A stretch of DNA of 64,000 nucleotides from Cantharellus purpuraceus (Eukaryota; Basidiomycota; Agaricomycetes; Cantharellales; Hydnaceae), in assembly GCA_025174535.1 (NCBI GenBank), contig JALBUN010000001.1, positions 62,001 to 126,000 of the forward strand. The letters run 5' to 3'. The position numbers and the translations under genes were made by a program. Below the pieces are notes generated by a model. That model was not told the origin of the DNA. It saw nothing but the letters and a program-made list of their open reading frames with translations, and did not search any database. This document shows positions 23,332-34,204 of this stretch, piece by piece. Within the stretch, counting starts at the first letter, position 1; the number at the start of each line of letters is the position of its first letter.

Positions 23332-25876
23332 CTAGATTAACTGAAGGATGATCGGAAGTTGGGGTCCCTTGTCTCCCTCCCCAACGACCCATGGCTGAAG
23401 ACTGGAGGATATTTTGAGGGATATCTGAGCACCTGTATCTTCGAAACGGAAGAGACGGGTCAAAGCCGTGAGGATGATCTAAAGGTAACTCGTCAGGCTG
23501 GATATGTTTGCCGTAGAAGGCAGGACCAATTACCTTGTACTGGAAGATTGCTTGAAAAGGCGTATTTAGTCTAATGAAGCGCATCGCGATGATTCGGATT
23601 GCTTACCAAGGCGTTGACCAATGCAATTTCTTGGACCATCACCGAAGGCGAGGGTATTTGACCAGCCAGAGCATAATTTCTCACTCGGAGGAAGTTTGTC
23701 CAGCCAGCGCTCCGGACGGAACTCATCAGGACCCTCCCAAACGGAGTCCAGACGTTGGATGGTAATAGCAGGTATGAGTACAGTCTAGCCATGATGGGTC
23801 AATACTGCAACGCGTCAAAGAAAAGAGACTGGAGACCAACTTGACCGCGGCGAACAGGAATACTACTCGTGGTTTGACCGTTTCGGAGCTTGGCAGGCTC
23901 GCGTAGAGGAATGACATCGTCTTTAGTCGCAACCCTCTCCATATATGCCAGCCCGGGGTAAAGCCTCAGCCTGATCATTATTAATACGTAAAGACAGATT
24001 CGAGAACGGTCACAAGAGATGCTCACGTTTCCCTCAGAACGGCGTCGAGATAGGGTAGACGTGACTGAAAATCGTCATAATTGGGCTCTCCGGGAAACGC
24101 CATCAATTCGTCGCGCAGTTTCTGCTGCATGTCGGGATGACGCGCAAGTTGCCACATTGTAAAACCCAATGTCTGGGTGGTGGTTTCGTGACCAGAGACG
24201 CTATGAATCAAGTCAGGCAGTTTATACTACGAAAATGAAGGGGACGAACACAAAGGTGGAGATCTGAGATAACAGAGATCAATGCATGGTAAAAGCACGC
24301 AGGAGATAAAGTAGCCAACCTGTTCGTAGAGTTCGGCTGAGCTGATGCGACCCTCTGTCTCTGCAATAACTTTACAATATGTCAGACAAGTGCAGCAATA
24401 TGCACTCTAAGCCTCACGCAGCCTGCTCAGGAGATCCCTCGGATTCTTCTCGCGATCTGTAGTTGTCACCACGACTTTGTTTCGTTTCACCATCTCGCGC
24501 GCGACACCCGACTGCCACACTCGTCAACATGATAGAACGCCATCCAAAACGAAAATATGGTTAACCTGAATAGCCATTTTCGCATTACCTTGTGCTTGTA
24601 TTGCTTTAATGGGAAGATCGTTCAAAATGGGGAACCGGCGAAGTAACATGAGTGTCTAATAAAGGAGATATCAGCGGACCGGACGTTGACTGTTCAAGAT
24701 GATACCTGCCAAAAATCCGGCGTAGCGAACGATTTGCGAAACACCCTGGAACCTCCCTTGCATAATTTGCTTTGCATCCTCACTGTTACCTCCCTCAAAG
24801 TCATGCAAAAATACCTGCACAAGAGGTCATCGGGTTGCAACGACTCCCACTGATAGTTTAGATGAGCTTACCACTCGCCCTATCACGTTCAAACTTTGGT
24901 GTAATTAGTCAACTAGACGAAACTAGGATTTGCTTGAACATACGTTGCCTTGCTGGTCCATTCAAGAATATTGACGTGAAGCGATCTGCCGTGTGTCTCA
25001 ACTTTTTGCACGAGTTCGTTGATCACCTGGAATAGCAGTCAAATCACGATCTCAACCACTTTGTAGAGTGTTGAATACCACGGTAGCAGCATCCATAATG
25101 TCGCCAGACATGGCCTTGATATTCTCGGGCCTACGCGGGGTCGTCAAAAGAGGTCCCACAGAAAAATGTGACACACAAGGAATAAACGCACGTGAACGAG
25201 GGGTTGACCATCCTTCGCATCCTCTTGTGCTCATCCTCTCCTTCTACCCACCCTAATCCCTTGCCCAGAAGACGACCAATTCTCGGTCGTACAAGCTTGC
25301 TATGGTCTAGAAAGTCGACGTCACGGTCAACACCGTCATGCCAAAACGAACCACCTGCACGCACGGTAGTCATAAATCTTCTTTTGCAAGATATGCGAGA
25401 TCCCATCGGGGTCACCAAGGACGAGCTGAACAAAGGTCACTGGTCAGCCAAAGGCGTCTGCACCTCAATATACATACTTACCACGTCGGGTGCCTGAACA
25501 CATTCACAACACATACCTCAGTCAAAAAAAAAAGTACAGATGACAAGTGGTATGCAACCCACCCCAAACGCTGCCTTGATCCGAAAAGTGAGGCCGAGGT
25601 CCTTGATCCAGTCCCTAAAGGCGCTCCCAGGCTCGTTCATGAAAACAGTCTGCTCGTGGCCCCAGATCCATTTCGCTCCAGGCTGCAACAAATCAACACC
25701 TCTCGTCAGCGTGGTATCCGCAGCAAGAGACACGTAGAGCGGCGGACCGGTGTGCAAATTTGCTCGAAGCGCGACTGGCGTAGGAATGATGAGAGTGTTT
25801 GTATCACGACCAGCGCAAGGCACGTCGCCGCGAGAATACCAAGGAAGTTGGGTAACACGTTCTGAATGTCATCCAT
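23332..25876 (-). CDS. Cytochrome P450 monooxygenase 2
   Basis: This is a second class II P450, of a different family from P450-1. The ATG at 25874-25876 starts a hydrophobic anchor (FLGILAATCLALVVI), then KWIWGHEQ. Spliced segments match the CYP5037/CYP5150-like pattern common in mushrooms, though the family is not assigned: HHSKLVRPRIGRLLG, LGWVEGEDEHKRMRRMVNPSF, FLHDFEGG, the I-helix SGHETTTQT, the K-helix ExxR in AVLRETLRLYP, FRPERWL, and the haem loop FGDGPRNCIG with Cys at 23623-23625. The last exon ends LQLI before TAG at 23332-23334. A 12-nt micro-exon (25482-25493) encodes APDV. One intron, 24656-24709, joins in frame only with a GC donor (GCAGGT). The exon join just after the anchor is not settled. 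It converges on the epoxide hydrolase and closes the right edge of the cluster. Confidence 0.88.
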
Positions 25877-26094
25877 TGTAAGATTGAAGAGGATGAACTG
25901 AGCTACACACGCACCAAAGCGTCAAGGATCCCTTATATCATCGGGCTCTTGTGACTTCTATTGATGGCGCGGGATACTTAGCTCAAATAGTATGAAAGCT
26001 GGACATGTACGTTTTGCCAGTTAGCCGGAGCGCATCAGTCATCGGTTATCACATATTGCTTTATTAACTAAAGCTGTCTACTGGTCGGGACACC

Positions 26095-26600
26095 GTATGG
26101 GCCCTCTTGTTCCGATTTAACTATCCGACCCCCAGACGTGATATGGTTGGCTTCATTTTAATGGAACATACGGTAGAAAAATAGAGCAATTTGACCTTGC
26201 ATGAAACACGTTAACAGTCAGCACTGCAGGAGCAATCTTTGTCGCATGTAGAACACTTTCAAAAACGCCATGATCGTAGTCGACTTCATTTGAGTGAGCA
26301 ATAATAAGGGACACGATGTCCTCGTTTTCTGCAATAAACATGACAATGCTGCTGCTGCCAAGTGTCCTTGAATACGTCTCATAGCACCACCAAATCCCCC
26401 CGACACGAATGACCGCAACAATAAGGGACACGATGTCCTCGTTTTCTGCAATAAACATGACAATGCTACTGCTGCCAAGTGTCCTTGAATATGTCTCATA
26501 GCACCACCAAATCCCCCGACACGAATGACACCAAAACACATGCGACTCCATCCCCCCCCTTGCTATCCCCAACCTCACCCCCCGACGCCACCAACTCGAC
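26095..26600 (-). repeat. Segmental duplicate of 27371-27768
   Basis: The order of matching blocks is the same in both copies: the CTCTTGTTCC block, GTAGAAAAATAGA, TGATCGTAGTCGAC, TTTGAGTGAGCAATAATA, the TCCTCGTTTTCTGCAATAAA block and CATAGCACCACCAAATCC. The source copy spans the last codons and the 3' flank of the coiled-coil gene. Nucleotide differences are scattered, so the duplication is not very recent. Confidence 0.85.
26304..26532. repeat. Tandem duplication, 117-bp period, two copies
   Basis: Inside the segmental duplicate, the block beginning ATAAGGGACACGATGTCC at 26304 repeats at 26421 with only a few changes. The period of 117 bp is a multiple of three, which keeps the antisense frame open but does not imply coding. 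The source copy at 27.57-27.68 kb has only one unit. Confidence 0.88.
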
Positions 26601-27644
26601 ATGTACGTTTTGCCTGTTAGCCGGAGCGCATCGGTCGTCGGTTATTACAGCAGACGTGTCGTACTTTCTGACACGCATCTTGGTTGCAACTTATGGCTCA
26701 GACAGAAATGTCCTTTAAAGAAGAGGTGATATTCTCTTTTTTTTCATATCCTACCTTATGCAGATCATGACTGTAGGCCCTCGTGAGCGGATATTTCTCA
26801 ATGGAAACATCATTGTTAGTATCTACATGGGCCAAGGGCCCCTGTATTTCCAACTCTCAAGGCCTGGTGGAGATATCATTAAACCAGCACAAGAAGGATA
26901 TTCATTGTACAATACATCCCACCCCTCCAAAGTCATTCCGTCTGGCAGTCAGTCTACTTTATCCTCGTGCCCGCCTTCGCGTACAGTTTGAAACATAACG
27001 GTGCGGAGGTCTGGCACCGTGGTGAAAAATTAAGACATACATCACCCCTTTCACTGTCAGTCATTATTAATTTTCAAGAGTTGCATGTCATTAATATAAA
27101 CCCTTAGCGAGACCCGGTGAAAGGCATGCTTGTGTATGATCCGGCTGTATACTTATCTTCCTTATTTATAGGTTGAAGTAAAAAAAGGATTGGGGTAGGA
27201 TGGTGCAACTCCTCCCCCGCCCAAGGGCATCACCCACCTGCCCCCTAATGCCATATTCGCCCCGGAAATCACCACGATAACCGCAGAACAATTCGGTGTG
27301 GATTGGCCGGAAGGTATGCTGGTACCCACTCCCGTATGTCATCTCACTTCTCACATTTTTACGCCACTTATGCATGGTCCTCTTGTTCCAATATAACCAT
27401 CCTGACCCCCAGTTGATATGGTTGGCTTTATTCTGATGGGACGTATACGGTAGAAAAATAGAACAGTTTGACTTGCATGAAGCACGTTCAAAGTAAACAT
27501 TGCGAGAGGCCAGAGTACTCTCTAGAACGCCTTGATCGTAGTCGACCTCTCATTTGAGTGAGCAATAATAGGGGACACGACGTCCTCGTTTTCTGCAATA
27601 AACATGACAATGCTGCTACCGAGTGTCGAACATGAAAACACATT

Positions 27645-30582
27645 TCATAGCACCACCAAATCCCCCCGACACGAATGACACCAAAACACATGCGACTCAT
27701 CCAAGAAATGCGACGCACGCACCCCTCCCTTGCCATCCCCAACCTCACTACCGCCCGACGCCGCCATGACCATCACATTCGCCCGAGACTGCACATCCGA
27801 CGCAGCAGCAACAGAACGCGGCCGCCGCTCCTCCGACCCCGTCCGCCGCGGCGTCTCCCCCCCACCATTCACCCCAACCAACCCCTCGTCCGCCTCCACA
27901 ATCGCCACACTCGACAACCCCCGCACCATCGACAGCCTCGGCGACCCCACCGCCGACGCAGCAGCCGACGACGACGACAACAGCGCATGCTGCGCCGCCG
28001 CGCGCTCGCTCTCTATCCGCGCCTTGAGCATGCTCAAGCTCACCTTGCGCTTATGTCGCGTTTCCGCGGACAAATTATCCTCATACACCGGCCGGGCCAC
28101 GATGCGCGGCCGCAGAGACGACGACGACGGCGTGTGTGGGCGCGTCGAACTGAACGAGTGGCGGCGCGAATCCTCGCTCCCGCCGTGGAACGAAGCGCTG
28201 CGAGGAAAGGAGGGTGGTGGTGGTGTCGAGCGGCCTGCGGCGCGCGTAGTGGCTAGCCCTTGTGTGCGGAGCTGCGTGACTTCGTCTTCCAGCGCAGCGA
28301 CGCGTTTCTGGAACGTATGTGCCGCCGCCTGCGCCTCGAACACGTCCGTCTCCAGCGTGCGAATGCGCGAGTGTGCCGTCGAGAGGTCAAGCGCATGCTG
28401 CTGCCGCACCGCGCTCAACATTTCTTGGTTAAGGCTCTGATACCGCTCGTGATGTGCTGGAGAGGGCGGGCGCGACGATGCCGACGACGGCGCGTCTTCA
28501 CGCAACCTTGCCAGTTCGTCCTCACGCAGCGCAAGCTGGTCACGCAGCGATTCAATTTCCGCCTGTGCGCGTTCCACAATGGCGATCGCATCGTCCTCTG
28601 TCCCCCGCTGCGCACTGAGCTCATTCATCGCCGCCGCTGCTTCCGCCGCACGCGATTCCGCCTGGCTCTTCCAATGGTCTTGTTCACGTTCCTTGGCCGA
28701 AAGGACGGCGCGCTGCTCCTCGTGCTCCTTCTCCAGCACCGCCGCACGTTCCTTGGCATGCTCCAACTCTGTAACCACCGCCGCATATGCCTCCTGAACC
28801 TCGCGCAGATCCACGCGGTACTTTTCACCCTCGCGTGCTCTCTCATTCTGCACCGACGCCAGCTGCGCCTTGACCTCTTCCTCCGCCTCCACACCCTCCG
28901 CCACCTGCGCCTCGAGCTTCGCCACACTCGTCTCCAAAACGCGCACCTTCTTCTCCGCCTCCCATATCCGCTCCTCAGCATCGGCATTCTTATTGCTTAG
29001 TTCCACAACCTTGGGCCGCACCTCCTCGAGTTGCGCCAATAGCCCAGAGTTCTCACCCTGTAGACTGCGCTGTGCCTGCTCCGCATCTTCCGCTCGACGT
29101 TGCGCAGAACTGACGTCCCCTAGAGCGGCATGCAACTGACGAGCGTGCGACGCCAATTCCGCCGACGCATGCGCAAGTTGTTGCTGTGCAGATGCGAGCG
29201 CGTGTTCGTTGCTGGCAAGCTGAGTCTCCAGATGCGCGCGAGCATGCTCCGTATCTTCCAATGACGAGGAGAGGGTGGTGAGCTCGTGTTGTGCCGACGT
29301 GAGTTCCTGTTCTAGCGTAGCGTGCCTCTGGCGCAAATCGACCTCTCGTGATGTGACTGAAGCCAGTTCCTGCGCAAGCGAATCGCGCTCGTGCGTAGTC
29401 GACACGTGTGCCTAGTGAAAGTGCTCTCTAAGCAACGCTGCCATCGCCGAAAGCAAAAACAGTCACCTACCTGCTTCACTTTCGAAAGCTGAAACTCGAG
29501 CTCCTCCATGCGATCTTGCGACGCCGTCAAACTCCTCTCCAACGTCTCCACCCGATCGTCCGCCTCCACCTGCTCCTTCAGCGCCTTTAGCTCGCTCTGA
29601 CGGGTCTCCAACAGCGTCCGCAGTTCACCCGCCGTCCGCCTCACAAGATCCAATTCGTGCTCCTTAAATCACACAGAAAACATCAATACCAAGCCCACAG
29701 CACACGTAGAGCAAAACACAACACGTCACCTGCTCGCGAGACTTTTCATGAGCCTCCCTCTCCCGGCGCTCCACCTCGTCCATACGCCCCGCACTCGCAC
29801 CCGCCCGCTCTTCCGCCTCACGCAGGCGCACCGCCAGACTCCCCGCCTTCCCCCTTTCCAGCCTAAGCGACACCTCGCTTTCGGAAAATTCTATTATGCA
29901 GCATGCCACGGTCAGACAACCACTCCTGCCCTCCGTATAGTCGCGCGCATGGAAAAACGTACTAGTCTGCAGATCCTCCACCTTGTCCAGCTGTGCCGCC
30001 AACGACGCCTTTTCGTTGACAAGCAGTGAGATGGTCTGCTGCTGGTTTGCGACGAGCGTGCGCAGCTCTGCAGAGGCAGCAGCAGCGTCGGTGTGTCTAT
30101 GATCAACAGACGTCTTCGCGGGCGATGGCGATGGCAACTGCGGCGGCGGCGGTGGCGACGTTACGGGTGGAGGCGGAGAGGAAATAGCAGCTCGGGGTGG
30201 TAGACTTAGCCTGTAAAAATAATATAAGCATAAAGTTTGAAACACATTGGAATGTAAACCACGCACACGCCAAACTCTCCAAAATCAGCAGCAGCAGACC
30301 CCTGTCCCTTGTCCTCCGCCGCCCCGCCACCACCAAAGAGCACCGACGCATCCTGGTGGTGCTGCTCGGGCAGCACGACGTGGTGATGATGATGATTCGC
30401 GCGTCCAGGTGCAGGGGACGGCGACGGGGAGATACCCGCACCCGCCTTTTGCTGCTGCCGCTTTTTGAGCTACAAAACACATCATAAGCGAATGGCACGT
30501 TCCTTGTCTCTACTTCAAAAGGCAGACTCACCATCGCCTTGGCACGAGCTGCCTTTGCAGCGCGCTCTGCATCGTCTGCCAT
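27645..30582 (-). CDS. Long coiled-coil protein, probably golgin-like
   Basis: The ATG at 30580-30582 begins MADDAERAAKAARAKAM and, after an intron, LKKRQQQKAGAG. This basic start resembles the N-terminus of GM130/Bug1-type golgins that binds GRASP-type partners. Next come a His- and Pro-rich disordered segment (about residues 35-110) and then several hundred residues of heptad-patterned coiled coil rich in Glu, Ala, Leu and Gln, encoded mostly by one exon at 27645-29413. The C-terminus is low-complexity and Ser/Pro-rich with a basic block (HKRKVSLSMLKARIESE). There are six exons, and total length is roughly 850 residues. No motor or enzyme domain is present. A Golgi tether is the best guess; other coiled-coil scaffolds, such as polarity or septum proteins, remain possible. 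The final ~15 codons lie in sequence also present in the duplicate at 26.1-26.6 kb. Third-codon GC is high, producing long antisense open frames that are not genes. Confidence 0.75.
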
Positions 30583-31139
30583 CGGTTGAAATTACAAACT
30601 CGAAATGCTTGGCCCGTCGTAGTCGGCGTAGTCGTAGAGAAAGAGAAACTAGTCTCTTGGAATCCTCAAGTGGCCCACCTGTACTCTGACGACCAACTTT
30701 ACTTCCGCGCACCCGCGTGTTCCCATTATAATTGGTTGATACTGCGCTGCATTAGCGACCAAACCGATACCAAGACAGCAAAGAAACTTGATCATGACAA
30801 CGTTGATTGTATTTGATACCACCACACGCAAAATCAGCAAAAATCCAAGAGTGAAGATGGGAAAAGAAAAAAAAAACGTGAATTGGGAGGCACGAATGGC
30901 GGCCGCGCACTGCATATGGAAGCTATATATAAGACAAGACTAGGACTTAAAACGCGCACAAACGACTGGATGTAGACAGGCAGCGAGATAGAATCGCGAG
31001 TGGTATCAATATGAGGGCGGGAAGAAAGGGAAAGAGCGTGCGTCACTAGCGGGGGGTGGGCTAATAGATGGAGGGTCGCAGGTCTGAGACCAAACACAAT
31101 GAATGCATTACGGATAGAGCAGAGGCGATGTCGTGCCCG
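30583..31139. promoter_or_regulatory. Intergenic, promoter of coiled-coil gene
   Basis: The 557-bp gap between the G-beta stop and the coiled-coil start contains A/T-rich stretches (an A-run at about 30865-30877) and the two genes' regulatory flanks. No independent gene is supported. Confidence 0.4.
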
Positions 31140-32401
31140 CTATGCCCAGACCTAAAAAGGTATATAAGTATGCCATAAAGTCATTCGTGCGTCAATACAC
31201 ACCTTGAGGGTAGAGTCCCAGCTACCAGTGCACAGCGCCATGCCATCCGCAGAAACACCAAGACAGCTAACACGGTTCTCATGTCCAGTCAGAACACCCA
31301 CACGCTCTCCCTTGAGCGTATCCCACACATTACACGTCCAGTCGTCGTATCCGCCGAAAAGGATACGCCCAGATACGGAAAACGCGACAGACGTAATCCC
31401 ACAAAGGATATTGTCGTGCGTGAACGAGTTCAATTCCCGGTCAGCCCGGATATCGAATAAGCGGCAGGATGCATCGTCTGACCCTGTCGCAAAGGCATCA
31501 CCGTTGGGGAAGAAGCTGTCCCAGGGGGTGAGCATACGCGGGAAGAAAAAAAAGTAGACCATCACCTAACAGCGTTAATGTCTGATTCGTGGCCCACGAA
31601 TGTTTGCGTCGCCTTTCCGCTGCGAATATCCCACAGCTTTGCAGTGGCGTCGCAAGCACCCGATACAAACGTATTTTGGCTGGGAGCAAGAGACAGGCTA
31701 GAACGCAGACGATGAGCACAAGCGCTGCGATGCCAACGGCCGCACATGCCTCATGACATCACCAGTGTGGTCGCTAAACTCCATCACCCTGACGCCAGCT
31801 TCAATATCCCACAACATGCAGGTCATGTCACCACTGCTAGTCACTATTTGCCGGTCGTTGATGAAGCGGCAGCACGAGAGGTAGCCAGAGTGGGCGCTGA
31901 GCTCTCGTGCGCCGTTGACACGGCCGCCATCTGGCCTGCGGAGATTATAAATGGAGCAAATGTTATCGAGACCGCCGCAAGCGACAAAGTTGCCCGAAGG
32001 TGCGTAGGCGCAGGTCATGACCCACGACGAGCGGAGAGGAATAGCGTGGACCTTGTTGGTAGTATACGCATCCCAGACGATGAGTTTGCCGTCTTGGGAG
32101 GCCGAGACGAGGTGCCGTCGATCTTGGGACCAGTGCATCGCATAAATCTTTGCGAGATGGCCGCGCAGCGATCGACGTTGCTTCATGACGATCCTTGGCA
32201 AAGGGTCTACTTCTGCAGCCATAGCGCGCACTGTATGGATAGAGATCAGCGAAGGGGGGTTAGGTATGATCGTGGTCACGGCGACGCACGGCTGGTGTCC
32301 GCTGAGGACTCGCGCTTTGCGCGAATACGCTCCTTCAAGTTCTCAGCCTCCCTGCGTGCAGCGGCGATGCGCTCTTGGATGTCTGTTTGGTTTTGAGCCA
32401 T
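31140..32401 (-). CDS. gpb1: Heterotrimeric G-protein beta subunit (WD40)
   Basis: This is the G-beta subunit, which pairs with G-gamma and carries pheromone/nutrient receptor signals at the plasma membrane. The ATG at 32399-32401 starts the N-terminal helix ([19 protein letters not shown]) that forms the coiled coil with G-gamma. After an intron the protein reads [19 protein letters not shown] and then seven WD40 blades, visible as [86 protein letters not shown] and [14 protein letters not shown]. It ends in VWA then TAG at 31140-31142; the last intron splits LK from VWA. About 350 residues, standard for the family, intact. Introns are small and canonical. Orthologues are required for mating and development in basidiomycetes. 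Confidence 0.97.
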
Positions 32402-33539
32402 GGATGGTGCAGTTTTGCGTGAAGGACGCGAGGGTCAACACCGGTTCTACCGCGCAGGGATGTCAGTGTTGCTTGGCTAGTAAACAAAGAAAAACACATA
32501 CGGGAGGATGAAAAAGAGAATTGTGATAGAGGAAGGAGAGGACAAAGGGGGGAAGGCGTCGATAGGAATGGTCAGAGTGGGAATTGCGTCGGGTCTAACC
32601 GCAATCAAATCCCGTCGCCCTTGCCAATCGGAGTCTAAATTGTCGTCTTCGGCTTCTCTCCACCACTGGCTGTCATTTGCTTCTCCCAAATGGCTCATCT
32701 ATATTCCTTAATATTTTATTAACGTTTGGTTCCCCTATTATTCCTGTAAAGCATGGCAGTGTCTGGTATGATCACATGTCCAACATTCTTTATCCAAATA
32801 CAACCCCGCATTTATACCCCGTTTCACACGATTGGTGCTACCATGGTATACATTCCACATTCTGTGCCTCTCCCACGTGTCACCTAACGTCTGCAACAGG
32901 CGACCATAATCACCCACCAGCATATCCTGAACCTGTCCAAGTCATACCATAACCGACAAACGCTCGCTGATTCCGTCTCACCTTTTCCCCCCAGGTATCT
33001 CGCCGATCCAGCCATTGTAATATCCCCGATGATGGGCTAGCCATACAGCGTAGCCCATCTTCCTTACTTGTCCTCAAGGGAAGCACAGCGTCGCTGTGTC
33101 ACGAGGACAGCTGCAGAATATCAACCATATGGCTTGCTCATCACATTACGATCGGATATCGCGAAAGCTCATGTCAGCTATATTGCCTAGGGTCTACCCC
33201 ACGGAGGTTTCATCCAGACGTTCCTCTGAAGGCAGATTGTCGTGGTGGAGCACCCCAATTTGGACATATCCACCAGGAGCACCTATCTAGCCAGCTGAGA
33301 GCCAGGAATCAGACGTCGCATCATGCACGAGCGTGTTCATTCGACTCGACAGCGACAATAAAACCAACATGCCTCGACTCGCACACGAACATATTGTCAT
33401 TAACTCCCACTTCACACTGATCAATTACAAGTCCTCTCACCTCTTCACAGGATTCTCACTCTACAGCAGCCTCTAATGCTCCACCATGCTTATGGTACAC
33501 CGTCTGGCAGCCATTTAAGACCACGGCCTCACGCACGGG
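32402..33539. other. Intergenic, G-beta promoter and flank
   Basis: The first ~300 bp are the G-beta upstream region. On the minus strand they include a pyrimidine-rich tract (about 32507-32560) of the kind found just upstream of highly expressed fungal genes. An antisense frame of 73 codons here (32477-32698) looks like leader sequence rather than a gene. From 32700 to 33540 I see nothing identifiable. Confidence 0.45.
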
Positions 33540-33742
33540 TAGGAAAGGATGCAACTAGCAACTACGGGAGAAGAGGGGTGTGTAATATGAGCAGGCATCC
33601 CGTACTTGATCACTTTGATTTTCACAGCGCCTTTCGTCATGCCGCAACCCTTCGTCGCGCAAAGGAGCCAGGCTGGCCACCAAGACGTAGATGGAACATC
33701 TGCATGAGATGGAAAAATAAGGGAGATACTTTTCGTATACAT
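33540..33742 (-). pseudogene. Truncated alpha/beta hydrolase relic
   Basis: The minus strand carries a damaged copy of the C-terminal region of the hydrolase at 52542-54012. Blocks PSHA, a frame-shifted LRDEG region, GAVKIKVI and the following intron sequence (GCCTGCTCATAT in the relic, GGCTCATATCTGG in the gene) align in order with 52700-52885. Retention of intron sequence shows a DNA duplication, not a retrocopy. Upstream exons with the HGGG and nucleophile motifs are missing, and the frame is broken, so it cannot encode an enzyme. Family A/B transposon sequence begins about 340 bp to the right. Confidence 0.8.
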
Positions 33743-34079
33743 CGCTAATAGGCTATGAACTGAACGTACTCATATACCGAACATGGATCTACAGTATCAA
33801 AGGTGAAAGAAAAGTGTGAGATGGAACACATCAGAAGTGAAAGTTGCAAGTATCAGCAGTATAATGGTGTTACAGCCATATTCATGATGCCCCAGACCTC
33901 CACACAAATGAAACCTACACTCCATATGGGTCCCAATCTCATCTTTGCTCTGTTCATACTCTCTGTGCTTGTTCATCTGTCACATTACCATCATGCCCCC
34001 ATAATTCACTGTCAACTTGTCAAGAGTCAAAGCCAGTTGACTGAAGGTGCCTATGAGCAGAATTACAATGTTTGTATGA

Positions 34080-34187
34080 ATCATCACTAATGGAGATGTG
34101 ATGGTTTCCATAAGGAGTATAGATTTCATATGCATGGGGATCTGAGTAGATCTGACAGGGATCTGGGCATTAATATAGTCACAACAG
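34080..34187 (-). mobile_element. Family A LTR fragment
   Basis: About 108 bp match the terminal part of the family A LTRs described below, ending in an altered terminus ATAGTCACAACA. Its other end is lost. It abuts the family B element starting at 34205. Confidence 0.7.
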
Positions 34188-34204
34188 TATCTCTCCATTA
34201 AGGC

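Larger units (their letters stand above)
26003..26648. repeat. Direct repeat of about 50 bp flanking the duplicate
   Basis: GACATGTACGTTTTGCC begins at 26003 and again at 26599, and the similarity continues for about 50 bp with a handful of substitutions. The repeats sit on either side of the segmental duplicate, which suggests the duplication and the flank were copied together. Confidence 0.75.
25877..27644. other. Intergenic with duplicated 3' end of the coiled-coil gene
   Basis: The 1.77-kb gap contains the P450-2 promoter and the coiled-coil gene's 3' flank. Most of 26095-26600 is a diverged direct copy of 27371-27768, so short frames here with strings such as SHVFWCHSC echo the end of the neighbouring gene and are not genes themselves. 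The rest (about 26650-27370) shows nothing recognisable. Confidence 0.65.

Noticed and set aside
26153..26602. 149-codon minus-strand frame with an internal repeat
   Set aside because: It lies entirely in the duplicated 3' flank of the coiled-coil gene, and its internal repeat is the 117-bp tandem duplication. No start context or domain.
27675..29139. Long plus-strand open frames (193, 236 and 246 codons) opposite the coiled-coil gene
   Set aside because: They are antisense shadows of a GC-rich, heptad-repeat exon. They are rich in Arg, Cys and His and show no family resemblance.
32477..32698. 73-codon frame upstream of the G-beta gene
   Set aside because: It overlaps the pyrimidine-rich leader region of G-beta and shows no similarity. 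More likely promoter or 5' UTR.
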